Made by a program: the position numbers and the translations under genes. DNA of 64,000 nt from Cyprinodon diabolis (taxonomy: Eukaryota > Chordata > Actinopteri > Cyprinodontiformes > Cyprinodontidae): contig CM060072.1 of assembly GCA_030533445.1 (NCBI GenBank), positions 15,061,767-15,125,766 of the forward strand, read 5' to 3'. Positions 35,901 through 47,200 of this stretch are shown one piece after another (within the stretch, counting starts at the first letter, position 1; every line of letters begins with the position of its first letter). The notes beneath the pieces are model-generated. The model did not search any database, was not told the origin of the DNA, and saw nothing but the letters and a program-made list of their open reading frames with translations.

Positions 35901-38900
35901 ACATCGCAGCTGACTAATGGAGATTGTGGAACTTCACAAATTCAATTGAACTGACCAATCAGAGGCCGCCTTTCTCTCCTCCATGCTACGCTATCTGCAG
36001 CACTGTCTGCTGTCACCATCAATTTTGGGGAGGTGCACCAGAGTGTCTGTGGAAAAGGGGGGCAGTACATATCTGTTTTAACTGTGACACAGACGACCTG
36101 GTTTCTAAGCATAAACCAGGCTTTAAACCTAAAGCAGAGAAAGATACACATTTAATCATGAATGCTTATTATATATTTAAGCCCATTTAGCCTTTTTTAT
36201 AGTGGGCTAATACGCTTAGAGCCCATATAGCCATACAAGGCTTATATAAGACTTTTACATTTTTGTGGCTCCAGGCAGATTTGTTTTTTTATTTTTTGGG
36301 TCAAATATGGCTCTTTGAACATTTTGGGTTGCTGACTCCTGGCCTGGAGAAACTTATTTCTTCTTCTATACACATATGCTGATCTAATTTTTCCTGATCT
36401 ATGGCTCACCTAGTTTCCTAAATCCAGGCACCATGTCGACAAACGTGGCCACGCCCTCGCCGAGCGGCTGCGGCAGGTGTGCCCTGAAATGGTGACCCAG
36501 GGTGAGCAGGTGGTGCGCCAGGTACATGCAGTTGTTGTGCTGGACGGCGGCAAGGTGGGGAAATTTGAGCAAGTTCTCCCTGGAAGGAATCAGAATGACA
36601 GGAGGTTCATCCTCACAGGGACATTCCATCACCTGATGAGGAAGCATCCTTACTTGTGGTACGTGGGGACGACATCGTGGAAGAGCTGGAAAATGTTCCT
36701 CACTGTGAAGAAGAGCTGCAAGGCGCTGAGAAGATCACACAGAATTATTAGTTGGGGGTTTGTCCCGTTTCATTTTAGCTGATTTTCTTTTTTCAAAACG
36801 CAGTAACATCTCTGAAACTGACCACTGTGTGGAGCTTCCAACAGCCTCACACAGCGTGCTGACTGCCAGCTCCATCAGCTGCTGCACCGACTCGCTGATG
36901 CGACAGGCTGGCAGGCGCAGACTGCAGGCAGACAACTGTTTCGAGTTCTCCATCGTCACCTCTTCCTTCACCACCTCCTGCTTCACTTTCACCTCTGAAC
37001 TGGGAGGAGGCAGCTTAGGGAGCCGCAGCTTCGACTCTGGGTTGATCTTACAGAGGAGAGAAGGAATTGAAGCCAATGAGTGAAACAGCAAATCCTGACT
37101 TAACGAGGTCTAAAGTGAGACTTCTGCGTTTATTTTCCATTAAATGAGAAAAGTCCCCACATATGTTTAAAATAAAATACGCCATGAGTTAATTACACTA
37201 AAAAACATAAAAAAATAAACTGCAAATGAGGAAGAATTAAAAATGTTTCCTGCATCTGTTCTTCCCTTAATTATTTTCAGAATCATAAATCCAGCTCATA
37301 GATGTTGAAGTTCACTTTGTTTAATAAAAGAAAAGACTAAATTGGGAATGTTTGACACCATGCTCAAATTAAACTTTAATTTGTTGTTGTTTACTCCCAT
37401 TTTTTCCAGCTTCAGAGTTTTAACAGAATTGATGCAACAGTTCAAAACTTGCAAGAAAACCAAATAAAAAACAAAAACAAAATTTATATAATTATTAGTG
37501 TTGTGCCGATGCCATTTTTTGGCGCCGATACCGATACCTGGCTGTGCAGTATCGGCCGATACCGATACCATACTAATGTAAAATAATTGCCATCATGGCT
37601 TTGTCAAGCTGCTGCCTACCTTTGTGAAGCAGGAAAAAAATCTAATATGAAGTGAATCCAGTAGAATTTTTTATTGCCTACCAGGAATGGGTGACAATAG
37701 TTGAATAAACGTATGGCTCTCAAAATGGTATCTGTGCCCTATTTGTTGGTACTCGCTGATACCGATACCACCATTTTAGGGCAGTATCGGGGCCCCGTCC
37801 GATACTGGTATCGGTATCGGTGCAACACTAATAATTATTAACATTTATTATAAAAACTAACTGTAATATCAGCAACACTAATGTTTAGAACTAAAAACTT
37901 ATTTTATAGTTCAATGAAAAAGAGAATTCATTCTGGAAACACAAATGTTTTACATACTTTTCAGAATGCAGTAGGAGGAAAAGTCAAAACTGACAACGAC
38001 AATAAGAATCTATCCATGTTATTGATAAGGAAGTAGTTAAAGTCTTGCCACAGAGTTGCTACCATGTTGTTACAGTTTAGGTTTGCTGTGAATCTCTACT
38101 GCTGACTGGTCTGATGAAGCCCCCTAACAGCTTTTCTTCCAGGATTGTTCTGGTTTCACATTCTTCTACCCTCTTATCAAAGCAGACCATCTTCCAGTCA
38201 CTGCTAAGGGCGTCACTAAGTATCAATATGAGGAAGTTTGTGCTCTAAGAGATGCAATGATTTTTTAGAGATTTTTCTACTAAAAAAAAAAATAATAGTT
38301 TGTAGCTATATCACAGTGAAAGTTAACAGGTTGTCAATATTAGTGTTTTCCTCTTGCACTAGCCACTGCTCAGTGAGAAAAGTTTGGGAGGAACTACTTC
38401 GTGTTTGCTGTGCACTGAGATGGCGTAAAGCGCATGCATTACCACTCCATCCATTTAAAATCTGTTGTTAATGTTTAGTTATGTTACTAAATATGTGTTT
38501 TTGTTTAAATTGAAACTTTTGTAACATCTGTTATCATTGTTGTTATTTTTATCGAGTAAATGTAAGAAGACAAAGCAATATCTGCTCTAAGATTATAATA
38601 ATAATGGGTAAAAAAAACGGTCCGATACTTAATACTTCTGACAGGGACTCAATAAAGGCTTGCTGTTTAAAATCTGGTAAAGTGTTTTTTTTTTCTTTAC
38701 AGCCCTCGTTGAGAAATATTAAAAACAAATCTTATAAATGAGTATTTTGTATCTACAGCTCTGTATTAACAGATTATAATCCTATCTTCAACTCTGACGA
38801 TCTTCCATCTTAAATAAACATACTTTAACTGTGTTGTGCATCTTTGAGGTCATGAGTTTGCGCGCCGCCACAATGACGTCCCTGCACTTCTTGCTGGCAA

Positions 38901-41900
38901 AGTGACAGTTGACATCTCGGGCGTACTTGAGCAGGTCTGTAGAATCGGCCTGCAGGTACTCCATGCTCTTCAGAGCCTTCTCAAACGCCTCTGTCTCTTT
39001 AATCACCTGCAACACAAAGAAATGGATTTAATCAAAAGGAAATTCATATAAGCAGCAGAGTTTCAGTGTTTTATTTTTTTTGAGAACGTACAATAATGTA
39101 TTTTTCAAGCTCGCTGCTGTTGTTGGGTATCGAGTAGACCAGACACTCATGGATGATGCACTTTGACAGTTCCTCCCAAATCAACTCTCCAAGGATAGTG
39201 GAGAGCTTTTTATCCTCGATGGGCACATCTTAAACATGAAGCAGGTTGATTAAATCAAGGGGGAAAAAGTAGGAAAAAGAAAAGACTACTATTTAATACT
39301 CTATTCTACCTAGGAGGTGTGAGTGTAGCGTCTTTAACACCAGCAGCAGTTTCTTGTAGACCTGTGAAGGGGTGGATCGCTCCTCATGGTCCTCTGATAA
39401 ACACTCCAGGCTCAGGATGGTTCCCTCGCCCTGTTGCTCTGCTACCGTCAGCTCAAGAAATGGGTGCATGACCAACGGCTTCAGCATGTTCTTCAAAAGC
39501 ACTTGACCTAAAAAACAGAAAAAAGATGATGTCCTAAGCTTGGACATGCAGTGCAATGAAGAAAATGCAAAAACAATCTGTCAAAATTAGGTTAATTAGT
39601 TTTGCATTGTCCAGTCAAAGTTCCAGACTTTTTGTGGATTACATATTTCATCCTAAAAGTTCAAGTGGTAAAAATTCAGTTATAATCAACCCCTGCACAG
39701 AGAAGCATGGAGATACTAAATGTTCTAAATGGAGATCTTATTGGGAAACGAAAGCAAATCACTTCCACATCTTTTGTGGATGCTCCTGTAGTATAACCCA
39801 GTACTGGGCACCATTGAAAATTATAACTGATGAAGTGATAGAAATTAGAATACCAACCAGTTTTGAAGTTATGTATCTCAGGAGAATTGAGACTCGGTTT
39901 AAAAAGAAAAGACGATTATAAATTGCTTCGAATTAAGTTGTTGGCTAGAAAGAAAGTATTACCCAGAAGATGGTGAAATGATCTGGTGCCAGAAGTGGAT
40001 GAATGGATTGATGCTAATTGATGTAATGCTAACCATTTACAATGAGGAAAATGAATAGATGGAAAAAGTCACAGATCAAATCACAAATCTAGAAACTGAT
40101 ATCATCATACAAAAATAGAACTCAACTCAATGCTTTTGCACCATATCTATTTATTCCATTTTACACTGCTCTGAACCTTCCATGGTGCCTTTTGCACCAT
40201 GTCTCTCCCACATTGTTTACATTTTGATCACTGCTGCACTTTATGAACGGAAATGTTATTTTTCACTGGTCAGCTGCTCATTTACTATCGGAAAGCTGTG
40301 TGTATCGAAATTTTGTTTCGTTTACAAAATTAATTTACATAATAAGTCTAAATCTTTAAGTCTAAAAAATATGAATGGAAAAAAAAAAATAGACGGATGG
40401 GTGACCAAAAGGATGGATAGATTTATTCAAACCTGGAAAACTCCATTTCCAGACTGAAAATCCATCTGGCTCAGAATAAACACCCAACATAACCATAGAG
40501 CACCAACTTCTATTTATATGCGCATATTCTCTTATCCTCTGAATAAGAGAAAACCTGAACCGTGGCGTCAGAGCGAGCCTTTCTTACTGAAGAGTTTGAT
40601 TTTGTTCTGAAGGTCTCCTTGAACTGCTAGAGCCTGGAGGACGGAGCACAGCAGAGGGTCCGGCTTCGGTTCCAGGTCTTTAGGGCAGACATCAGTCAGC
40701 ACCAGCTCCGTCTTATGGAAAGCCTTTGGACCTCCAGAGTCTAAAGACAACAAAAATAAACCAGCCAGTTGAACTCTTAATTGCAAACAACAGTTTAGGT
40801 AAATACTGAATTTGTTCCTCTTTACATCAATGAATTAATTTCCTTAGCCTCACCTTTGGCTACTGGTAATCTCCAGATGACGAGACGCTTCCACTCGTCT
40901 CCAAGGTGGTAAATCAAATTCTCTCTCTGCACTATAAGCTCGGAGCTCAAAGAATTGAGAAGTGGAAGCTGGGATGTTTTCCAATCCTTCAGGGAATTCA
41001 CTCTTTCCCTCGCCTGTAAAGGAAGAGGATGAGAAAGAGGAATCTCATTAAAACACCCTTATTTCCAGTGACACGGTGGGAATTGGCAGGTTACTGTTTT
41101 TTTATTTCATTAAATTTATTTTATTTTTTCAAATCAAATAGTTTTTTTGTTTTTTTTAAGTTAAAGTATGTTTATTTAAGGTGGAAGATCATAAGAGGGG
41201 AAAATAGGATTATAAACTGTTAATACAGAGCAAATTCCTTCTTGTGTTAAAACACAAGAAGGAATTTGCTCTCATCTGGCATCTTTTCCAATTTTAAGTT
41301 TTGGAAAAGATGACTTTTTTTTTTTATTATATCGAAATAAATATATCTTTCATTTCAATCTTTTGTAATCTGTATCAAGGTTGCTATTTTTCCCCATTAC
41401 TGTAAATAAATCAAAGCCATTTGAACCTTTTTGTTCACACCTGAATCTTTCATATAACACAGTAAGGAAGGAAGGGCTACAATGAGCTCTTACTTTTTTT
41501 AAACAGGTGGCGGCATCCACATACTTTTTCTTCTGTAAAGCTTCGTTGGATTCCTCCATCGCGCTGTGAAACTGCAGCAGAAAAAGGAGTTTAGATGATG
41601 AAACGCTCAAACAAGCAGCAGCAGCACATTTCAACAAACACAGCATACCTCCTTTAAGTGTTCGAGCATTTCTATAATCATAGTGTTTTTCTCCAGCTGC
41701 TGCTTCAGCTTTAAGTATTCGTTCCCCGCCACTTGGATGTTCTGCTGCACCTGGATCCATAGAAACAAAAGGAATAACAACCACTGTGCAGCAAGTACAA
41801 CCTATCCTATCATTATTGGACTAACTTATAAACATAAACCAATTAATAAACTATAACTATATATCTATAATAAAAAAAAACAACATATTAATAACTTAAT

Positions 41901-42529
41901 CATACCTCAGATTCGATGCAATTTTTAAGATTTTCCATTTCTTTAGTGACCGTTTCAACATGCAGCATTAGGTCCTCTGATGCTTGAAGGTTTGGTAAAA
42001 ATTCACTATACTTCTTGTTCATCATGTCACACATTTCCTCCTGATAAACAACATAAAAATATGATTTACTGTACAGTTTGTTCATGTGATCAGCAGTCAT
42101 AAAAAATAAATAACCTATTTTTGACAGATAAGGTAACTAAAAATAATGATGAATGTGGATTCTAAATGTGTAAATGATGCATTCAAGGACACCCAGATGT
42201 TACAAAGAAAACCTGCAAGCAACAGTTAATAAATAATAAATCCAATGAATACTAAACCAAATTATTATCATTTTTACTAATCAAAGACTACTTTTTGAGA
42301 ATAGCTACTTTAAAACTCTCAGCAGACCTTAGCTGGCAGTCAGGACTTAACAGCAATCCGAAGTTCTAACTTTATGAACACTAACAGTAGCAGATGCTAA
42401 AGCTAGTTAGAAAAAAACAACTACCTTAGTATCTTCCACTTTCCGGGACATCCTGCTGATTTTTCCGGCCAGGTCCTCCTTCTCCAGCTTCCCGGAGCTG
42501 GCGAGCACCTCGGTTACAAATGAAGCCAT
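29935..42529 (-). CDS. zw10: Centromere/kinetochore protein ZW10 homolog, complete, 16 coding exons
   Basis: Coding exons are 42529-42425, 42040-41906, 41750-41649, 41571-41494, 41013-40854, 40740-40588, 39507-39310, 39228-39092, 39006-38824, 37046-36823, 36725-36654, 36579-36410, 34221-34091, 33750-33619, 32296-32094 and 30055-29935. They give 767 aa, against 779 in human. The N-terminus [20 protein letters not shown] and the coiled-coil following it match ZW10's Zwint-1/RINT1-binding part. Conserved later blocks are [74 protein letters not shown] and [11 protein letters not shown]. The C-terminus [14 protein letters not shown] is also typical. ZW10 works in the Rod-ZW10-Zwilch spindle-checkpoint complex, recruiting dynein and Mad1/2, and in the NAG/RINT1/ZW10 tether for Golgi-to-ER traffic. 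The most variable part, at the start of exon 10, is a charged linker. Introns host a Tc1, a hAT relic, a MITE and a LINE piece. Confidence 0.95.
30372..31976 (+). mobile_element. Full-length Tc1/mariner transposon (copy 2) in the last zw10 intron
   Basis: TA dinucleotides flank both sides (30370-30371 and 31977-31978). Terminal inverted repeats of about 205 bp start cagtggggcaaaaaagtatt and differ at only a handful of positions. One uninterrupted transposase frame lies between them. It belongs to a different Tc1 lineage from the copy in tbl2: the ends are unrelated and the proteins clearly diverge. It lies antisense to zw10. Confidence 0.92.
30738..31760 (+). CDS. Tc1-like transposase, 340 aa, apparently intact
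   Basis: The protein begins [20 protein letters not shown], with paired-like HTH subdomains and the linker [12 protein letters not shown] in the position of the GRPR-like hook. The catalytic triad is present: D in WSDETKI, D in [11 protein letters not shown] and E in [14 protein letters not shown], with 34 residues between the last two (DD34E). The glycine-rich box [14 protein letters not shown] is typical, and it ends NKGYITKY. No stop or frameshift is seen. It would cut and paste its own element at TA sites. The start codon is the only sensible one (ccaccATGG context). Confidence 0.93.
   Translation: MAKTRELSKDTRNKIIDLHQAGKSESAIGKQLGVKKSTVGSIIRKWKTYKTTDNLPRSGAPRKISPRGVKMITRTVSKNPRTTQGDLVIDLQRSGTNVTKATISNTLRRQGFKSCSARRVPLLKPVHVKARLKFAREHLDDPDDDWENIIWSDETKIEPFGKNSTRRVWRRENAELHPKNTIPTVKHGGGNIMLWGCFSARGPGRLIRVRERMNGAMYRQILSENLLPSARALKMKRGWVFQHDNDPKHTARVTKEWLRKKHFKVLEWPSQSPDLNPIENLWRELKVRVAQRQPQNITALEEICMEEWAKIPATVCENLVKTYRKRLISVIANKGYITKY
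34680..36341 (+). pseudogene. hAT-type transposon relic with zinc-finger transposase start
   Basis: Near 34.78-34.95 kb, pieces in two frames read '[20 protein letters not shown]' and '[20 protein letters not shown]', a C..C..H..H BED-like finger seen at the start of some hAT transposases. A frame change separates them. The far end, 36250-36341, reads 'aatatggctctttgaacatt' then 'gggttgctgactcctg', a typical hAT 3' terminus. The transposase core is missing. The left terminus is not clearly identified. The relic fills much of the intron between zw10 exons 12 and 13, and a fragment of another repeat lies inside it. Confidence 0.55.
35040..35195 (-). repeat. Fragment of the foldback repeat family seen at 2.97 kb
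   Basis: It reads 'ctgatgaagattcttagtca', then 'ccaggtcatagtcattc', an A run, 'ccactggactttg', 'gaagacg' and 'caggaagctttttcaattca'. These are the same landmarks, in the same order, as one arm of the foldback element in tbl2, more diverged. It lies inside the hAT relic. Confidence 0.65.
37496..37830. mobile_element. hAT-type MITE (copy A) with perfect 8-bp target duplication
   Basis: The ends tagtgttgtgccgat and, inverted, tagtgttgcaccgat are inverted repeats, and much of the interior is 'ccgatacc'/'ggtatcgg' repeats. The 8-mer ataattat is duplicated exactly at 37488-37495 and 37831-37838. No coding capacity. It lies in the zw10 intron between exons 9 and 10. The sister copy is at 62.38-62.74 kb in ap2b1. 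Confidence 0.85.
39590..40060 (+). pseudogene. L1/Tx1-like LINE ORF2 C-terminal remnant
   Basis: The frame at 39.71-39.90 kb reads '[20 protein letters not shown]' and '[10 protein letters not shown]', resembling the cysteine/tryptophan-rich segment ('HxFWxCP.I..fW') downstream of the reverse transcriptase domain in L1-clade LINEs. In shifted frames, '[14 protein letters not shown]' and 'EVDEWIDAN' continue the family's end. Stops and frame changes break it. It is 5' truncated and lies in the zw10 intron between exons 6 and 7. Confidence 0.55.
41227..41312. other. Two adjacent perfect hairpins in a zw10 intron
   Basis: The first is a 22-bp perfect stem (41227-41248 with 41251-41272) and a 2-nt loop. 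The second, 7 nt further on, pairs catcttttccaa (41280-41291) with ttggaaaagatg (41301-41312). No ORF or known small-RNA family is recognised. They could be a decayed MITE or a simple inverted duplication. Confidence 0.7.
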
Positions 42530-42606
42530 ACTGCAAAGTAATGTTATACTGGGTCAACAACACGGTGACACATCGGCAACATCAGTCCACCCGCGCTAAC
42601 TACTAC

Positions 42607-42614
42607 TGACGTCA
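42607..42614. promoter_or_regulatory. Perfect CRE (tgacgtca) in the zw10 promoter
   Basis: The palindromic 8-mer tgacgtca, the full CREB/ATF site, lies about 78 bp upstream of the zw10 start codon. Full CREs close to the transcription start often occur in CpG-type housekeeping promoters. Its use is inferred from position only. Confidence 0.6.
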
Positions 42615-42879
42615 TACCCGCCTGAGCTGCTTCTTCTGAATCTCAGTGGAAGCTGGGAGGAACTACCGCCCCCTGCTGGACTAAAATAAAGAGCGGAGGT
42701 GAGAAAAGCTCCTTATAGTAATGCCTTTGGACTGTTCTATCTCTTGGGTTGAACGATAAACGGAAAGGCTATGATGCTTTTAAAAAGGAGAATTAGGAGC
42801 CTAAATTTTTCAATAATCAAATTACAGTGTAGTATTTTATTTGTTATTTTTTTTACTCTTCACTATTCTTTTATTTTTA

Positions 42880-43090
42880 TACCCTTTCCTAAGGTCTACA
42901 TTTGTGTGACCACTTTTGTTATAATCTTTGGCCGCTGTAACACTACAATTTCCCCATTGTGGGACAATAAAGGAATCTATTCTATTCTATTATCTGTAAA
43001 CTCCAAAAAAAAAAAAAAAAAACTTATTTATTTATTTTGAATGCCTATGACCTGGATGACTGATAACCTTCACCAGCATTATTTGTAAAT
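42880..43090 (+). repeat. LINE 3' tail with (attct)n, then a foldback-family fragment
   Basis: 'gctgtaacactacaatttccccattgtgggacaataaagga' followed by repeated 'tctat' units looks like the 3' end of a fish L2/Rex1-type LINE. After an A run (43.00-43.02 kb), 43045-43081 repeats the foldback family's tail ('tgacctggatgactga' and 'ccttcaccagcatt'). Confidence 0.5.
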
Positions 43091-43955
43091 ATTTGCTAAA
43101 ATGCTTCCTGGTAAGGCAGAAAAGAAGTCTTCTTATAGTAATGAGCAAGGCTAAAGAGAACTTCGGGTTAAATGTTTAACCCTGTTAATCCAAAATGGTG
43201 GACTTCATTTAATCTGGTTAATTTCATATAAAAAGCTGGCTTTATAAATAGTCTATAAAGTTCAAATAGTTTTGACCTTGAATACATTCCAAAACAATCT
43301 GTAATATTTTTGGGGGATCACTGTCTTGTTAAAAACAATATAGTTTCTGATATAAGTATTTCAGGAAAGGGATTTGGAGAACTGGTCTTGGACCCTGTGA
43401 TGGACCCTGCACTGAAAACAAACACTAGAAATATTCTGTAAAACAAAAACGTCACTGGCTGAGGGGCCACAGGCACTGTCAGTGGCTCTGGTTGTGAGAC
43501 AATCCCACAGCATAATGCTGACACCTTAAAAAAAGAAAAAACAAACAACAAAACAATATGGTTACACACATTGATATGTACGCTGTTATAAACAGTACCC
43601 GATGTATGAAATCACACACAGGTCTTAATAACTGCTTTAATTTAAAGCATTTTTTAATTTAATTTAATTTAAAGCAATTTTACTTGAATCTCTGCATGTT
43701 TCCATGAGGTGCAATGCATACAGACAAAAGAGCACATTACAAACCACTCAAAAAGGACAGAATAATTTTATTCTACAACTGAAAGTGTTTCTATTATTAT
43801 TATTATTTTTAGAATTAATATGAGTAAAAATCTAGTTTTGTTCCTTTTCTTTCATTTTTTTTCTTTTCTGTTTTTCCTGTTAACACTTCAGTCCACTTGG
43901 TGGCGGTAATGATCCTTTATAGCTGCTGTGCCAGTGGCATAAAATAACAGAACAA

Positions 43956-43969
43956 ATCTCCATGGAAAC
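43956..43969. promoter_or_regulatory. RFX X-box-like motif upstream of mks1
   Basis: The 14-mer atctccatggaaac matches 12 of 14 positions of the palindromic RFX site gtttccatggaaac, with an intact right half and core. It lies about 245 bp upstream of the mks1 start codon. RFX factors control ciliary genes, and mks-1 is a known DAF-19/RFX target in worms. Function here is inferred. Confidence 0.55.
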
Positions 43970-44214
43970 GACAACTGTTCTCTCCTCTCCTGTTCTGTGC
44001 TAAACAAGCGGAATGTAATTTTCTTATTTGTGGTGTCTTTTTATAGTTTTATATCGATGTAGTTTCTTCACAGTCTTATTCTAAACGGTATGTTTTGCTA
44101 TAAGATGTTTCTGCTTCGCAAGTGTTGAGTTATTTTATTTATTTATTGATATATTTGAGCAAGCTAGCGTAGCTGCGAACCCGAGGCGCGTGTCTGTGAA
44201 TGTTTGCTAAATAG

Positions 44215-47200
44215 ATGGCAGAGCGCTGGAACACGGACACTGGGGACGCAGTTTATCGCTCCCGGGATGCCGTGAAAAACTTAAAAATAAAGTAAGTAAA
44301 ACAGTTAAATAGTTTCATTTGGAATAAGATAGCTTAATGTGAATGATAACGGTGCATATGGCGTCCACCTCCAGAGTCCGTATCCAGCGGATGACTTCAA
44401 CAGCTGACATTTCTCAACACCTCCAGCATCAGGTTCTGTCCCAGAAAGCAAAGGGGGACATCGAGCTGGAGACGCTCAGATCACAGGACCACTCAGGTAC
44501 AATAAGTACTGAAGGGAGAGGACTAAAGATGCATTAAAAGATCTTTTTGTCACTTTAGATATACCTCACAACCATCTTAAAAAAAAAAATTGACTGGATT
44601 CAAGTAGTTTGTCATCTCTCTTGTTTCTATTGACAGGTGATAATGAAGAGGAGGTGGTGGTTGGTTGGCAAGAGAAACTCTTCAGTCAGGTAAAAAAAAA
44701 AAACTGTGGGTTTGTCCCACTGATGGCTAAATAACAAACAGCTGCAGTAAAAGAGGGTTAATTGCTGTTTATGGTAGTTGGACAAATGCTATGAATCAGG
44801 GGTCTTCAAAGTTTTCCAGGCTAAGGACCCCCAAACTGATGGGGAGATGGAGCGGAAACCCCCCTAATTATATATATTGTATAAAATTGTGTTATATCAA
44901 ACTGGTCCTATACAGAGGTGTCAAATAACGAAGTACAAATACTTTGTTACTGTACTTAAGTACACTTTTTAGGTATCTATACTTTATTCCATTGCTTATT
45001 TTTCTACTTCTGACTTCTACTCATTACATTTTCACACAAGTATTCTAATATTTTGCAGATAGTTTCCCCATTTTCCCTCAAGCACCAGATAATACACTAT
45101 AAATTTAATAGAGGGTAGTAATCTGGCAGGTTTGGCAGTAAGGCAAGGCAAGTTAATGTGTATAGCATAATTCAGTACAAGGATGATTCAGCATGCTTTA
45201 CATGAATTTCACCATAAAGTAGAATAAAATAAAATGTGAATAAAAGCAAATAAAGATAATTTACATGATAAAACAGCTCTTGAAAAGCAACCCCACACCA
45301 TCATCCCTCCCCCACCAAGCTTTACTCTTGGCTCAGTGCAGTCAGACAAGTACCATTCTCCAGGGAACCGCCAAACTCAGGATCCTCCATCAGATTCCCA
45401 GATGGAGAAACATGATTCGTCACTCCAGATAATGTGTTTCTACTGCTCTGGGGTCCAGTGGCGCTGTGCTTTACACCACTGCATCGCGAGCTTTGCATTG
45501 CACTTGGTGATGTGTGGCTTGGATGCAGCTGATGGGCCATAGAAACCCATTGCAGCTCTATGTTCTAGAGCTAATCTGAAAGCCAGAGGAAGTTTCGAGG
45601 TATGTAGGGACTGACATTGCAGAAAGTTGACAGCCTCTTTGTGCTTTAGCATCCACTAACGCTGCTTCATCAGTTACATGGCCCACGACTTAATGGCTGA
45701 GTCAATGTTGTTCCCCAACACTTCCATTTACTCATGATATAGCTGATGGTTTCACTAATGCTTGTAACAGCAGTCTGTGGTCATGGAAGTGGTAGAATAC
45801 CTGATTCCTGTCATTTGGATGGGCGAGCAAATATAATGTAGCTCTTTCAAACACACCTTAGTGATCAATCTCAGTTTAGAAGCAAGAACCAAACCAGACT
45901 AAATGCCTGAAGTTATAACAGGGTTGTAGTAATGGCTTTTTAATCATGGGTACCGGATCGCATGGCGGTGAGTAACTTGAGCAATAAATGTGGGACTCGC
46001 CTGATTTATTCTCTCCAGTGTTGCAATTTTTAAATGTATTTTACAAAAAAAAATTCTGTTATTTTGTCATTTCTTGGGTTTTTGAGGTATTGTTAAAGTG
46101 TATATTTAAATATATATGCCTGCAGATATGTTACAATAAACAAATGCTGTTAGTTTCCTTATTTAATTACTGTATGTTTTAATGACTTTCCCTCTCACTT
46201 TTCTGTGCTTGCGACTACAGTATGAAGTGGAGCTGTATCAGAACGAGGCGGCCTGTCAGACCCCTCTGGATCGCCAGTACCACACAGAAATCCGGGCCTT
46301 CAACAAGAAGGGCCGACGCAATCAGAGGATTTTTACCTACACCGATCATGACCGCTACACAAACTTCCTTCCACTTCACCAACTGGTAAATGAATTGTTT
46401 AATGGACCCAAAAGAGTGCTTTCTCCATGAATTAAGTAATATTTTAAATGATGGTTAAAATTTATTTTGACTGTTTTATTATTGATAATTTTGATTTAAG
46501 GCATAGATTGTGTCACCTCTATCACATTGTTTATTAGTTAAGTGTAGTTGACTGACAAATGGTTTCTGTAATGCAGACATTAAGTTTGTTATTTTGTCTT
46601 AAAAGCAGCACAATGACTTGGTCTCCACCACCAAATCAAGGCCCACTTTCCTGGCCGAAAGGATGGCCAGCGTCAGACACAGACGGCAGGAGAGGCGAAC
46701 TATGTAGGAGAAAGTCCAGCTTATGCTTCAACATTTATCTGAAAAAAAATAAGAAGACAATTCTGTCTTACAATAAACTGGCTTATTATTTTTTAAGGGA
46801 TAGTAGTATTCCTAAATCAAGAATTATCAACTGGGATCCCACAGAGGAGTTTGTGAAGACCAGCCGGGTGGTGAATAACTCCATGCAGACCATGCACATC
46901 ATGGGTGACTTGGGCCCGCCTGGAAAGTAAGACCAATAAAAGATCTCCTTTCACTTAGCATCCTGCATCAAAATTAAGGGGAAAATACACATTTATAGGT
47001 CTATACATTTGTTTAGTATTACTGTCATTTCCTCAGGGATGCTAAATTGCAAATGTTGTAGTCCCAAATTACAATAGTAGTGACAGTTAATAATAATCTT
47101 GAGGGACCTGCTGACTTAATAGTTAATATGTAGCATAGAGATATAAAGGAAGCTGATTTGTTGTACATTGTTCTTCTGACAGCTGTTTATCACATTTGGA

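Larger units (their letters stand above)
42530..44214. other. Bidirectional intergenic region between zw10 and mks1
   Basis: The two genes are head to head, 1.7 kb between start codons. The zw10 side (42.53-42.70 kb) is GC-richer and holds a CRE. 42.88-43.09 kb is repeat-derived. 43.1-43.86 kb is AT-rich without features I can name. The mks1 side (43.9-44.2 kb) holds an X-box-like motif and CpG-bearing sequence. Confidence 0.75.
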
